Below the pieces are notes generated by a model. The model did not search any database, was not told where the DNA came from, and worked only from the letters and a program-made list of their open reading frames with translations. The translations under genes and the position numbers were made by a program. A DNA stretch of 64,000 nucleotides from Antedon mediterranea (Eukaryota; Echinodermata; Crinoidea; Comatulida; Antedonidae), in NCBI RefSeq assembly GCF_964355755.1, contig NC_092680.1, positions 9,463,001-9,527,000 on the forward strand. Direction: 5' to 3'. This document shows, in pieces, positions 12,415-24,200 of this stretch (the first letter of the stretch is position 1; the number at the start of each line of letters is the position of its first letter).

Positions 12415-13064
12415 ATGGTGTGTATTTCATGTATAGTAATACCTTTGTTTCTCTGGCTATGGCATCGATTTCTTCAGCCATACGTTGTACCTTACTTACC
12501 GGTAAAAATACAGACGTATTTAACGTCTAAAGCTAAGCCCACCAAACCAGACTCGGACAACAACAAGACATTTGCAAATGGCACAACGGAGACAGCGGCA
12601 ACGAACAGTGTAAGTGGGGTAGGTCGCGCCGGGCAAGATGGAATGTTAAGCATATTATCTTATTATGATAAAGTTAATATCTTTAATGATACGATATTGA
12701 TTTTGTAGTGTAGAGTGTGTAGAATACAACTTTAATTTGATTGAAATTTGAATTAAAAAAAATCGTCATTAACATTATTGTGTCTTTGTTTTGACAAACA
12801 ATAGAAATAAATAGGCCTAGGCCTAGCCAATATTATAAAATACAATTCAACTACAGACAGTACAACTATGATAATAAACGTCTATTTATTAATTATTAGA
12901 TACTAGGCTATTTGATAATACTAGTACTAGGCCTAGTAGTAGCCTACACTAGTAAATTAGTGACTAAATTTTATTTTACATGTTTTTTTTAACTGTAGGA
13001 CTGCAAAGAAAATAAGTCTATATCAAATGGGACAACATTGGAAGCAGACAAAAAGAATGAATAA
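12415..13064 (+). CDS. C18orf32: UPF0729 protein C18orf32 homologue
   Basis: Two exons, 12415-12609 and 12999-13064, joined in phase 0 across a GTAAGT...TGTAG intron; the product is 86 aa ending in DKKNE. The N-terminus MVCISCIVIPLFLW followed by W..FLQPYV.PYLP is the UPF0729 signature: a short hydrophobic Cys-containing membrane anchor, then a hydrophilic Lys/Asn/Thr-rich tail. The human member is 76 aa with the same start and a DKKKD end, as I recall it. It is described as a small ER/lipid-droplet-associated protein whose biochemical role is poorly defined. The ATG is preceded by TCAAAA and is the conserved start. AATAAA at 13440-13445 is a suitable poly(A) signal. No lesion is seen. Confidence 0.9.
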
Positions 13065-14054
13065 AACAGCACATTTATTACAAATACTTTGGATGCAATT
13101 AAATCAAAAGAAACTGAAAGAACAGACAAATGATGGAGTATAAACCAAATTAAATTTGTGAATGAGAAAGACATTTTTTGTCTCTATTTACCTTACCTTA
13201 TTCATCTCGGCCTAGTCCAAGTTGTTTCTGTTTATATTTTCAATATTATGGGTGTTGGTTGTTATAAGTACTGTAACCTTTGTTTGTATTTAAATTTGTA
13301 TAATATTTACTTAATTCTAAACTGTATTTTGACTTATTATTGGTAACAAAAGATAATATTTTGCCATAAATGGCGTTTTATACACATAATACTTGAGCTG
13401 GAAATGCAATTTACAGACCAAAATGGAAACGCTGACTGCAATAAAAAAAACGACAATAACTAGAGACTTGGTTTTCGTCTTCTGTACCATTATTTCAATC
13501 TTCTCTATTTTAGTAAAATATTATCTAGTAGATTGAGTGACAGAGCATAAATAGATAAGTTTTTGTACGGATCTTGTACAAGTTATTTTCTAAATTGTCA
13601 CTTTTCGGAGGAGAATAATTTGGTTTTATTTCATTTACAGAATAAATCTTTATTATAATTATATATTATTGTTTTATACAGTATCACTTCATTAAAAACC
13701 TTTGTTTGACACTGTTTTTGTTTATTTTCTTATTTTGTAACTTTTCCAATTTATCTGTATGAAGGTGTAGGCCTAAATCTATTTATCTATTTAAATATAT
13801 TTTAGGATCCAAAGGAGAAGAAGCAAATTGTAAAATGGGAACGAAAATACAGGCGGTTCATCTTAAGCTACAAACTGTGCAAAATACCAGTAATAACCTT
13901 ACCATTTACAACACTTTCCACCCACATTTACTGTATATTATTTACAAAAAGAACATCAAATACAACTGCAATAGCTTGAAGCCGCGTTTTTTTTTATATC
14001 ATCATGCCCAGTATGAGAAGATTCCACTATGCAACAATAAAATGAGTAATAATA
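13065..14054 (+). other. C18orf32 3' UTR and downstream gap
   Basis: 3' UTR of the preceding gene up to the poly(A) signal at 13440-13445. The rest is AT-rich sequence in which I see no gene or recognisable repeat. Confidence 0.5.
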
Positions 14055-14220
14055 TACAAATAAGGAATGTTTATTAGTGTAATGGTACAAATAACTGCAT
14101 GAGGTAAATGATGAAAGGTGATATTTCAACGAGGCGAAGCCAGGTTGATATATTACTTTTCATCATTCACCAAATGCCATTATTTGTACCATTACACGAA
14201 TATAAAACATTTATTTGTTT
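14055..14220. repeat. Foldback hairpin (MITE-like)
   Basis: Two arms of about 70 bp are near-perfect inverted copies: GTGTAATGGTACAAATAA at 14077 pairs with TTATTTGTACCATTACAC ending at 14197, and GATGAAA with TTTCATC. They sit around a short centre (AACGAGGCGAAGCCAGGTT). Weaker pairing extends outward to 14055 and 14220. It could form a long stem if transcribed. The structure fits a miniature inverted-repeat element. Confidence 0.75.
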
Positions 14221-15780
14221 ATATAACATCTGAATAGATTCCCGTCATTTGAATCAAATAAAAGGTATGCCTAGCCAAAGTCTACATTTCATTTGATTCA
14301 CATTGATTAAAACGGTAACATTCGGTTTTTATTTATTAAATATTAATACTGGAACTCATCTAGGCTAATTATGTTTTTTCCAACGATTACACGTCATGTA
14401 CACTTGTCCTAAAAACGATCAAAAACGATAAAATGTAAATTAGTAGCCTACAATATATATCTAAAAAAAATGTGCTTTTATCGCGAAACCAGTCATTATA
14501 AGATTCGGGACGAAACAGGTGGCGCTGTTGTATTTCAAAAGCAAAAGTATAAAAAAGTATAATATAATACAGATTTTTTTTTCGTACACGAAAAAAGTAC
14601 TATTAAACTAATAATACAATAAGAGTGAATAAGACACAGTATTTATTACAAATAAAAGACACTGGTATTGGGCAGGGAAAACCAAAATATACACTAACAA
14701 GGCGCAATGGAACCACACTCGAAATCGGATGAAGTAATAGATACATTAAATTAAAAGATCAATAAATTAATAAGAATTTACCCTACCTTATAATTTAAAG
14801 TTGGTTTTACTACACATATTTTAAATAACACCTTTGCAGTTATTCTATTTGTTCCAAAGTTACCATCCTAGGGGGACAGTGAGGGGTGGTTTTAACCAGG
14901 GTGAAATTCTCTCCTGAGTTAAAACCAGCTAACAAGATCTCACTCTTCCCTGGTTTTATCCAAGAATATCTACAAGTATTGTTTTAATCATATTATGTTC
15001 AATTGCCTCTTGAACTTATGTACATTACCAAATGCATTGGTTTGTGAAGTGAAATGTAACGTGCTGACAAAATTTATTCATTTATACCATACTACTAAAA
15101 AACATTCATTATATTAAAAAGACTCGCATAACACCCTTTCTAAAACGACAGTCAAAATGAAAATGTGTAATTTTAATCATGTTTGTGCTTATAATTTATA
15201 TAGAGACAAAACAGTTACAATGCGTCGATTTGTCAAATGTCGCAAGAATTAATTAAGAATGGTGATTGCAGAAAATGTGATTACACCGCTAATTTTACAG
15301 GCCTCTGACCAAAATAGGTGAAAACAAATAAAAAAGAATGGATAGCTAAGTCTGTCTAAATTGCATCTCCTTCAAACTCATGACCTTTTGTATAATCAGA
15401 GAGGAATTCGATATAGCTCCGGATTTCTATTATTTATTTTAAAATAAATACCCTTACTACAACATTGGTAATTAATAACAAATTATTTTCCAACAACGGC
15501 GAAGCAGAACTAAGCACATATTTAAAAAGTGGTGCCATAATATAATTTTTTTCACCAAAATTGACTTAAAGAACAATCAAGTTTACATAAGAAAATACTA
15601 TTTTCATTATCGGTTAACGATTTTAATTACGGACGGAAATACCCTTTTAAAATGTATTTTCACACAACAAGATATGGTTTAACAAAGCCACATAATAAAA
15701 TGATCAGGTAATATTTATACTTCTTTTTCTATGAAGAATTTGTCGATGGTGTCGGGAATAAATATATTTGCCCCGTTAAT
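14221..15780. other. Intergenic, nothing recognised
   Basis: AT-rich sequence without a supportable ORF, RNA gene or clear repeat. It includes the expected 3' flank of the minus-strand lectin gene, but no strong poly(A) signal was identified close to its stop. Confidence 0.5.
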
Positions 15781-16533
15781 CTATTTTAATTTCAAATACT
15801 GAAGTGTTGTGGCTTTATTCAATTCGGTTACAAAATGGCAGCCGTCATAAAGATGGACTCCGATGCAATAACATTGTCGTAAGCATAACTTTGCGCATCT
15901 GAAGTAAGCGGCGTCAGGGGAAATTTTAAGTCCATTATTATATCGGTAAAATCCACACGTTTTCCGTTCTGCAATAAATAGAAGAATTGTTAAACAATTA
16001 TCTTGCATATTCCTTTTATTTACTTTATTGTGTTTATATTTTGAATGTCATAACATTAATTTTGATTAGGCCTACGGTACAGAATATTCGTCATAGAATC
16101 TTGAACTTACTGCGTTCACAAATGTATCCCGTCGTTTGACTATTTAAGTCTGAAGTGGAATTCACGTCAAGTAATTGACTAACTGTCGAGTCAATTCTAA
16201 CTCCGCAGTGCGTTGATGGTAGTTCATTTGGCTCCGTCCAGCTGCTCACAAACCAAGGAATAGAAGAATCAAATGCTTCCCCTGTTTCCCACTTCCAGTT
16301 GGAATCGATGTCCCTGTCCAGCCCTGGTTGACGAGATAACCCGATTGCGTACAGTCCTGGTTCGTGGTGATTCACGTGGTTTAGAACGGCGCTTACCTCA
16401 TCGGTCGTCGTTGTAAAGCTTGCAAGGTAGCCACAAGATGACTCGCATGTAGCCTTCACATCCTCCCAAGTTAGCTTCTGCTGGCCGATTAAAGTAATAG
16501 TGTACTGCGAACAATTATACCAGAATGTACGAC
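15781..16533 (-). CDS. C-type lectin-like protein with Cys-rich tail (3' exons, partial)
   Basis: Two minus-strand exons, 16533-16111 and 15968-15781, joined across a GTAAGT...TTGCAG intron in phase 1. The first encodes most of a C-type lectin domain: an early FWYN.C, then LTWEDVKATCESSCGYLASF, an internal YAIGLSR region, W.W..GE.FD, F..SWTEPNE, HCGVRID, and a closing GYICER. The EPN triplet within WTEPNE is the tripeptide that in classical CTLDs favours mannose-type ligands, but the full calcium site cannot be confirmed. The second exon adds about 65 aa with seven Cys (TCGFYRYN, C..LCLRQCYCIGVHLYDGC) resembling a PAN/WSC-like disulphide module, and ends at TAG. The signal-peptide exon, which should lie at higher coordinates, was not found. 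Likely a secreted or cell-surface recognition protein. Confidence 0.75.
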
Positions 16534-16759
16534 CTTTAAATAAAGTAATAGTAATGATAAATTACCTACCGGATTGGTTTCATCGATATTTTAAACAGTG
16601 CCATGTTCGTTGTTTAGGCATCGGAGATCCTCATATCATGTCATAATGGGCCTTATACATTGGATCTAATTTATAGAGCATTCTGTTGATATCTTGGTGG
16701 GCTGCTACGATGACCAAATTAGAATTCATATTATATCAGAACTGTCAGTCAATGTTACA

Positions 16760-17003
16760 AATATTTTATTTTTTATATACAAAAAACAATTACAACAACT
16801 CAGAAACACTTAAATTACGACGAAACAGAAAGATTGGAATTAAAAATGTCGATATGGGGATGGGCCTGGACTAAACTATTATAAGATAAACTTAATTTAA
16901 GAGCATTGACTCTACTAAAGGGAACAAACAGGATATTGTTGTTTCTTAAATTACGGACGAGAACACGAAAACCGAAATTGGAGATAAAAGAGAATGAAGA
17001 CAT
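16760..17003 (-). pseudogene. LINE RT tail remnant
   Basis: Minus-strand frame with NN.LFVPFSRVN..KLSLSYNSLV and a following SNLSVSS. This resembles the end of non-LTR retrotransposon ORF2 proteins (LFVPFSR.N...S....P.LWN.LP). Short and isolated, so the call is tentative. Confidence 0.4.
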
Positions 17004-17464
17004 TTAAAAAGAAAAATAAGACCACTGTGACATCTTTTAAGAACCCAAGTGGAAATAAGATTTAATTTTTTAAATGTTCTTTGTAACAAAGACTGTTCTG
17101 TTATTTTGTTTATTTGTTTTTAACCCTTGATTATTGAATATTCACCCGATTCCCAGTGCTGTATCTCCACATTCGTTTCGTTTATTAGTATTTATTTGAC
17201 CAGCATAAAATCGATACAATATATATTTTTTTAACTTAGCAGTTTAAGCAGTCAGCTACCCCTCCTATACTATCTATCGAAGTATCAAATGAATATTTGG
17301 TAATACAGCATCTCATTTATATCACATGTGGTGCCTGTATGCTCAGCACGGTCTTTTTCTGCCTTAATAATGTGGTTGTACACTTTGCATGGGCAAGTAA
17401 TAACAGCGAAGTCCGATAAAAGTACTTTGACAAATTATTAAAATAAAAACAAATTGTACCAAAA

Positions 17465-18070
17465 ATAAAATTCGGAACTATTGTATTTACAGCGGCCATT
17501 GATTTTATTATACACTATCCTACACTTTGAAATATATGTAAACGACTAAAAAATGAAAGCAATACTGGATATGGAACTTAATATTTTACTGTTGACTGTT
17601 TGACTTTGCGAAAATAAAAGACTCTAAAGAAAAATTGTGCTGTGTGAATTAGATGATGCGCGCAAACACTAACGAACGAAATTATATTAATTTGGTTTTT
17701 TTTTGTTGGTGTATTAATTATTTGATACATATGCCTACAGATAAAAAGTAAAAAAAAGAAAAGTTTAACATCAATCGATTGAAAAATACATTGCTGCGGA
17801 AACACGATATTGTTAAGTGTTCAACAATATATAAAACCATTTGGAAACGTTTTGTTTGTGTGTGTTCATTTTTATTCGCTTACATTTTATTTTTATTTCA
17901 ATGGTTTCGATATTTTACAATTTGTTGTGTGAGATATTTGTTAGCTACCGGTATTTGCTTCTTCTGTAATTAAATTGTGGTCTATAGCAGTAACGGGTGC
18001 TCCGCACGGTCTTGTCTGCCATAATAATAATTTGCATGGGATGAAAGCGCAATACTGGATATGGAATATG
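17465..18070 (+). repeat. Dispersed repeat family A, copies 2 and 3
   Basis: 17465-17655 matches 9225-9365 along its length. A second partial unit at 17340-17400 and 18000-18070 shares GCACGGTCTT...CTGCC.TAATAAT..TTGCATGGG and GCAATACTGGATATGGAA. 18220-18330 is a further diverged relative of 17800-17980. The open frames here are by-products of the repeat. Confidence 0.55.
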
Positions 18071-18849
18071 AAATTGACAACGTGCGTGACAGGTGCACGT
18101 TGAAGTATGTAAATCAGTCAGCAGATTAAAAATTTTTAATGATAAAATTTGAATATATAGTTATAGAACTACAGCTGCTTACGGACACAAAAAGTACCGA
18201 AATTAAATGTTGCGCTCAGACTTTTTTTTTAGAAACACGACACCCATTTGGATTCGTTTTATTTGTGTGGGTGTGAGCTTTTGTATCTTTTTTTGCTAGT
18301 TTTGTAATTACATTGTGATCTAGTTTTGATTTCTAGCTTTAACCGGTGATGCATTTCGCGGATTCAATTCGAACGTACTCTAAGCATTGATATCAATGGC
18401 CACGGCGTTTTACTCACAGAGCCAAACCGTGATTTACGTCATTCTGTTCAAGAATAGGTATAATTAATTAAAACTTCAACGACGCGATCATTCGATAGGT
18501 TGACTAGGGACTGTTTTTATATCATCCCGGCATGGTATTTTTCATCATTAATTGCATATTAAATTTAAAAAAAATAATTTCGACAATCAAACAAATTATG
18601 GCATTTTCTTGGGCCGAAACATTAACATTAGCTTTCTTCTTTTAAGTATATACTTAGTGCATTATTTAAAAAAAAATTAAAGATGTCATCATAGGAAAAA
18701 AATTATAATTCATTGCCGTATGTAATAATCTATCTGCACCAAATAGGTTACTGCCTAGTAAATACACGGAGGAATCTTTCTTTAACTTTTAGTCAGTTGA
18801 CTCGGTGGTCTGTGCATCTAAATGATTGATATCGATTAACATATTCTAA

Positions 18850-19740
18850 TTTGGTATATTCTTCAATCCTTATGCCATTGAGTTGGTTACATGTGAAAGA
18901 AAATGTTGAATGTATTCTAAACCATTCTTACACATTTTACAGATACCATCATAATCGGGAAGCCACTTACAACTCCTATGACCTAAAGGAACGTGGCTTG
19001 AATTTAAGGCTAGCACCTAGAAATTCTGTACTATCCAATAAATATTTTTCAAGGCACGGATTAGACTTATGAGAGTATGTCTGAAGTGACGATTTTCTTA
19101 GCATTTCACTTTTCCAAAATGCAATGTTTGTGTCATACATCACCTCTTTAAATATCTTAACCCACTGACTATCAAGGTCATTGCCAAGGTAGGAAGTTTC
19201 GAAAATCGAGTCGATGTCCATATTAATAGACGCACACAAAACTAGGGATCAGTTAATAGCGTGGTTCTACATTTGTAGTTGAACTTAGACACGCATTAAG
19301 CATAAAGTTAGGCCAACGGTGTTTATCCATGTTTATAATTAATCAATTTGGCTCTAGATATATCTTGAATAACTTTAATTGGAACACATCAAGGTCTCTT
19401 TAGGTGTACTTCTACTAGCTTTTAAAATGTATCGCGCCATTTGTAATTGAAGTGTCGACTCAGTTTTATCAATATCTTTCCTGCTTTGGCTGACCCACAC
19501 TGAACAAGCATACTTTATTGGAGGAAGAGCAATTGTTTTCCATAGAATGTCACCATAGAAAATTCTACTAAAATTATCAAATCGGTTTTTAATTGACTTA
19601 ATATAAGCAATGACTCTATTGCCTTTATTGATGATTTGGTCGATGTGAAAATGATCTGAAATATTTCTTGATTTGTAAGTACCAAGATATTTATAGGTTT
19701 CTACCTCAGAAATATATTGATCGGCCAATTTCCACATCTT
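18850..19740 (-). pseudogene. LINE ORF2 C-terminal remnant
   Basis: Minus strand. The segment 19737-19375 encodes VETYKYLGTYKS, then IDQIINKGNRV, ALPPIKYACSVW and SRKDIDK.E..LQ.QMARYIL, the post-palm/thumb part of a non-LTR RT. A second frame (19239-18976) continues with W...FKEVMYDTNIAFWKSEML. Further downstream (about 18980-18850) is a HRSCKWLPDYDGICKMC phrase like the terminal Cys-rich region. Frame breaks and stops separate the parts, so it is a dead 3' fragment. Confidence 0.7.
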
Positions 19741-20739
19741 ATTGTTTACACGCTGTCCAACGATAAGGAACTTCGACTATATTATTATTTTATTATTGTG
19801 TATATTACTGTCTGATAAATATTTAATAATATTCAAACGAAAAATGAATACTCACATTTTACCAGTTGTACCAAGATGGAAAGGAGGATAAATATAAAGT
19901 TCAACTCCATGACGTCATTCAAAAACTTTAAGAGAAAGTAATAATAATATAATAAATATTATTATTTTGATTTAATTAATTTAATATGATATTTATTTGA
20001 ATTTTAATTTAAATTTATCATCACCTAAAGTGACCATACTTTACCATTAAACAGGGCTGACAGACATAAACTAATACTAGATTTGAACTCGTCACTTTGA
20101 CGAGTTCGGGTTATCCGCGGAAATGCACATATGTTGCATATATGTTAGACTATATGAACGTCGACAATTATTATGCCATCCTATGACATGAATTAAATAT
20201 GTTTACAGTGCTGAATTGTACCTATTTTGTGTCATACAGCATATTACAGTATTTACAGAATACACTGTATATGTTATATACAGTGTAGCATAGATGAAAT
20301 TACGAGACTTATCTTTTAATCCAATTTTTAACACAATAACGTCATCAATTTTAGAAGTAAATTATCTATAAATTTACGTAGGTAAATTTATGAGCCCTTG
20401 GATAATAAACTTACAATTGAGATAGATAGTAATGCAATACTTTGACATTTGAATCGAAATTTTCTTACTGTGAATGTGGTTACTGTTAGATATATAAACA
20501 CATATACAAAGAACATTTATTACTGTGACTGTGGGTAGGCTTTACTGCTGGAAATATAAACACATAATATACAAATAAAAACTTTATTACTGACAGTTGC
20601 TTCTCAACGTTTGTATTAACTAATTATAAACAATATAAACGTCGTAGTGGTGTATCGTTACATGTACTTTACTATTTCAATCGCGTACCATCTAGTCTAA
20701 ATAATTACACTAATACACGTACACGGGCACGTAAAGTGA
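19741..20739. other. Intergenic, nothing recognised
   Basis: AT-rich; no gene or RNA recognised. Contains one TGACGTCA octamer (19910-19917). Confidence 0.5.
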
Positions 20740-21290
20740 GATGCGCTCTCTTTTTAACGCGACAAACATTTACGAAAGAGAAGAAAATCAGAATTTGTTA
20801 ATTCAACTGGCAATATGATGACGTCATGACATCAGATAGACAACATTTTTATATGAATTCATATCTACAATTCAACAGCTTCCATAATAAGTTTTAATCA
20901 TGCGGGTAACTTTTCATTCCGAGGAGCTATGACAGATTAAAATATACTGTATAGATAAAATTAAGTCACGTTATTCTAATTTGTTTATATGATGATGTAA
21001 TAAACATTTTTGTAACGCATGTGAAAGATAATTGATTAAGAAAGAACATATTAAAATCTAGGAGAAAATAGGGTAAGCGAATAGGGATGCGCTCTCTTAC
21101 ATAAGATTTTAAACTAGTATACAAAAGAGAAAAAAAATCCTATTGTGGCCTTATGATGACGTCAGAAAATCCGGTAGATACACATTTTACATGTACAGTA
21201 TTGCTATCTACAACTCATCAGCTCCCATAATACATTTTAACCAGCCATCCTGAGGAGCATATAATCGATTAAAAATAGGTATATTTTTGC
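20740..21290 (+). repeat. Diverged tandem duplication with TGACGTCA sites
   Basis: 20740-20960 and 21080-21290 share the order GATGCGCTCTCTT, AAAGAGAA, TATGATGACGTCA, CATCTACAA or CTATCTACAA, AACAGCTTCC or ATCAGCTCCC, CATAATA..TTTTAA, GAGGAGC and GATTAAAA. The offset is about 338 bp. The CRE/ATF palindrome is kept in both (20819-20826, 21157-21164). No ORF. Confidence 0.6.
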
Positions 21291-21299
21291 ACAAATTTA

Positions 21300-24200
21300 G
21301 CACACGATCATTAAAGTTCAACGTAAACGTGCATCGTTATTGTGCAGTTAAAGTTCATCAACATGAATGAAATCTTCTACAGAAGGTATGAAAAACAAAA
21401 ATAAATTGCAAAAAACCCCATTTTTCTACGCTTTGTATGAGCTGTGCGCACATGTGCGTGCAAAAAACGTAAACCATTTTCAAAATTTTGGAATTCTAAA
21501 AAAAATGTACGCGAAATTGAGTATACATTAATTTGGCGCATTTTGAAATTTTAAATTCGTGTGCGCGCGTGATTTCTTGCTTAGCACGCTATATTTATCA
21601 TACCATAAATTGCTCCATATCATAAAGTCTAGTTTGGTAAAGTTTCATTTAAAAATATTTTTTAGTTCAGAATTTATGATCAACCATAACATTTCATAAA
21701 ATCGCGTGTAACTTAAGCTGCGAGACTTTGACGCCATATAACGAAGTTTCGTGCAAATCTACAGCTACAGGTCAATTTTTTATATTTTTTATATGTGAAT
21801 AAATATTATTTTTTTGTTACAGAAGTTATTACTCAATTTCTGTTACTTTAGTTAATTTTATTGCTAAGGTCAAGTCTGGGGGTCATTTCATCACCCTAGA
21901 GTGAAGTATCCTATTACAAACACAAACTTTAATGAACTGTTTTGATAATAATTCAATGAATATCTGACAATGAATTACAGTCAAAAGTCAGTATTATAGT
22001 CAAATGGGATAAATACCAGAAATGCTTTGGGATTTGTAATTTTAGCATGACATGTCCTAATATACTCTTTTCCCAGACGTTTTTAGGGTCTAGAATCCAT
22101 AAATTATAGTGGAGTTTCCATTTTCGCAAAACTGTCCTCCTTAGATACTATAGCTGCTGCTTACTTTAGCTTCTGATTGAGTAGTCCTAATGGGACGTTG
22201 CGGGCTAGAGCAGCAGCGTGAAAAAAAGAAAAAGATCCTGACAATAACAGGGGGTTATCCGCCAAGTGCAGATAACCAATAACAACACGGTATTAAGAGC
22301 AGTTGTCTATATATATGGACCTTTAGGTGGCCAATGAAAAAAATATATTCCCTTCAAAATTTGCACAGTGAAAGAAGTTTTGTTGAAACATGCACAGATA
22401 AAATTATTTTGGATATCTGTATCTATTTGCCATAGTAACAGACATTTTTAAAATTACAGTATTTTCTTGTAATTTTTCTATTATTTTACTATAACATAAG
22501 GTAAATGTTTATTTCAATAGCACTGATTGTCGAAATTTAATTTTACTTTTAATACAAGATGATGAAAGACTTATAAAACAAACTGAAAGCAAAACATTGT
22601 TGGTCAGGCATGGGAATGAACCGTACCATTTATTTCCAATTTTGGCCAAAGTTTGGAGATTCACAACGTCTATGGTAACACTTTAATTGCGTTGTTCTTG
22701 ATTATATAAAATGGGTAATATATTTTTGTTAAACTGATATAATTTTGTATTTTTCTGATTCAGTATATGCTATTTTGTAAGGTACAGGAAATGGCATACA
22801 AATTGAACTGAATTTAAATTAAATCAAATATTAAAACCCAAATGTAGAGCAGACATTACTCTATACATTGGTATAAAGAATTAAATGTTTGAGCAAGAAA
22901 AAATGTAGGCCTACTTATGGCTATACGTATTACACACTACCCCATGCCAACATTGTTTAAAAATCTATAACTGATTGTTTTGCTAACTTGTGTACGTAGC
23001 TTATTCATAGACAAACATGTACATAACGATGCTTAAATAAAGAGTATATGCCTATCATATTATATATGAGTAATTTTAGATATTTTTTATAAAATAATAG
23101 TCTTGCATATTCTAAAATATATTTACATGTTTTAGATACGGAAATTTTCATTATTTAAAAAAAAAACTTTCTAATCAAATGAAGACTAGTAGACATTGCT
23201 CTATAACATTGATATAAAAAACACATTATGAGCAAGGAGAACTGCACTTATACATATTTGTATTAAACCTACTTCAATATTGTCCAAACATCTGGAACTG
23301 ATTGTAATTGAAAATGCGTTAAAATCCCACCTAATGGATGATGAGAATATTTTAACATCGATTTTTTGTGTTCATTGGATATAGGTTGGCCTGTATATTA
23401 TAACATACCAAAAATGTACGCAGTGTGGACCTCTCCAAGCCCATGGACTAATAAGAGTTTGTTTTTACACCATTCCATACTTGTACATCATATTCATAAT
23501 CCTGCTTCTACATCTTAACAATTATTTCCTTGTCTCTTTCCTTGACTTGTAACCCGTTTTGACTTTCACTACTTCAGTAGCTCAAACCTGTGGCCATGTC
23601 AAAATATCAGTCTGTGCAATGCTATCCAACAACTTGATAGCCTTGGTATGTGTTCTTTCCAGATGAAATTTTCTTTAAGTTGTGTCCTTCCATCATAATC
23701 GTATCAGCTTTCTATAAATATATTGAGCTGGATGGAACAACCCGGTTGTACCATGTACTTCAGTAGCCACACTTTTTCAAATGATTTTAATAAAATTCTC
23801 TACTGCCAAATTCCATACCAGTACAACAGTCACTATAACTGTTATCTAATCGGATACATAAAGTATAGTTACGTTAATAATTGACAATCCGTTTCTTTTT
23901 TTCATTCATTCATTTATTTATTCAGGGGTTGCGACAGCAACAATGCGCTATAACACAAGAGTGTCCGTTCATTGAAAAACTATTTTATATTTTCAAACAA
24001 GTTATTAACAAAGTAATTATTTCGCTTATAAAAAATAAAAATAAAGAAACCCATTGCTTTCCAGACTAATAAAAGTTCTTTAAATAATAATTAAATAATG
24101 TTTCGTTTCTATCAAAATGTTTTGTCAAAGGGAATGACTATTATGTGACATTAAAGTGGCTTAGTCAATAATTTAAAAAAGTATGGGTTTATTTAAGCCT

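Noticed and set aside
12093-12530. 145-codon open frame overlapping the start of the C18orf32 homologue
   Set aside because: Reads the 5' UTR and first exon of a well-supported gene in another frame; no conserved features.
17578-17805. Minus-strand frame with a hydrophobic FFFLLFIC run considered as the lectin signal-peptide exon
   Set aside because: Lies in repeat family A and has no donor in a phase that would join the lectin exon.
17779-17973. Plus-strand frame with a membrane-like, signal-like stretch; considered as a first exon for the lectin or a small secreted protein
   Set aside because: Wrong strand for the lectin and located in a dispersed repeat.
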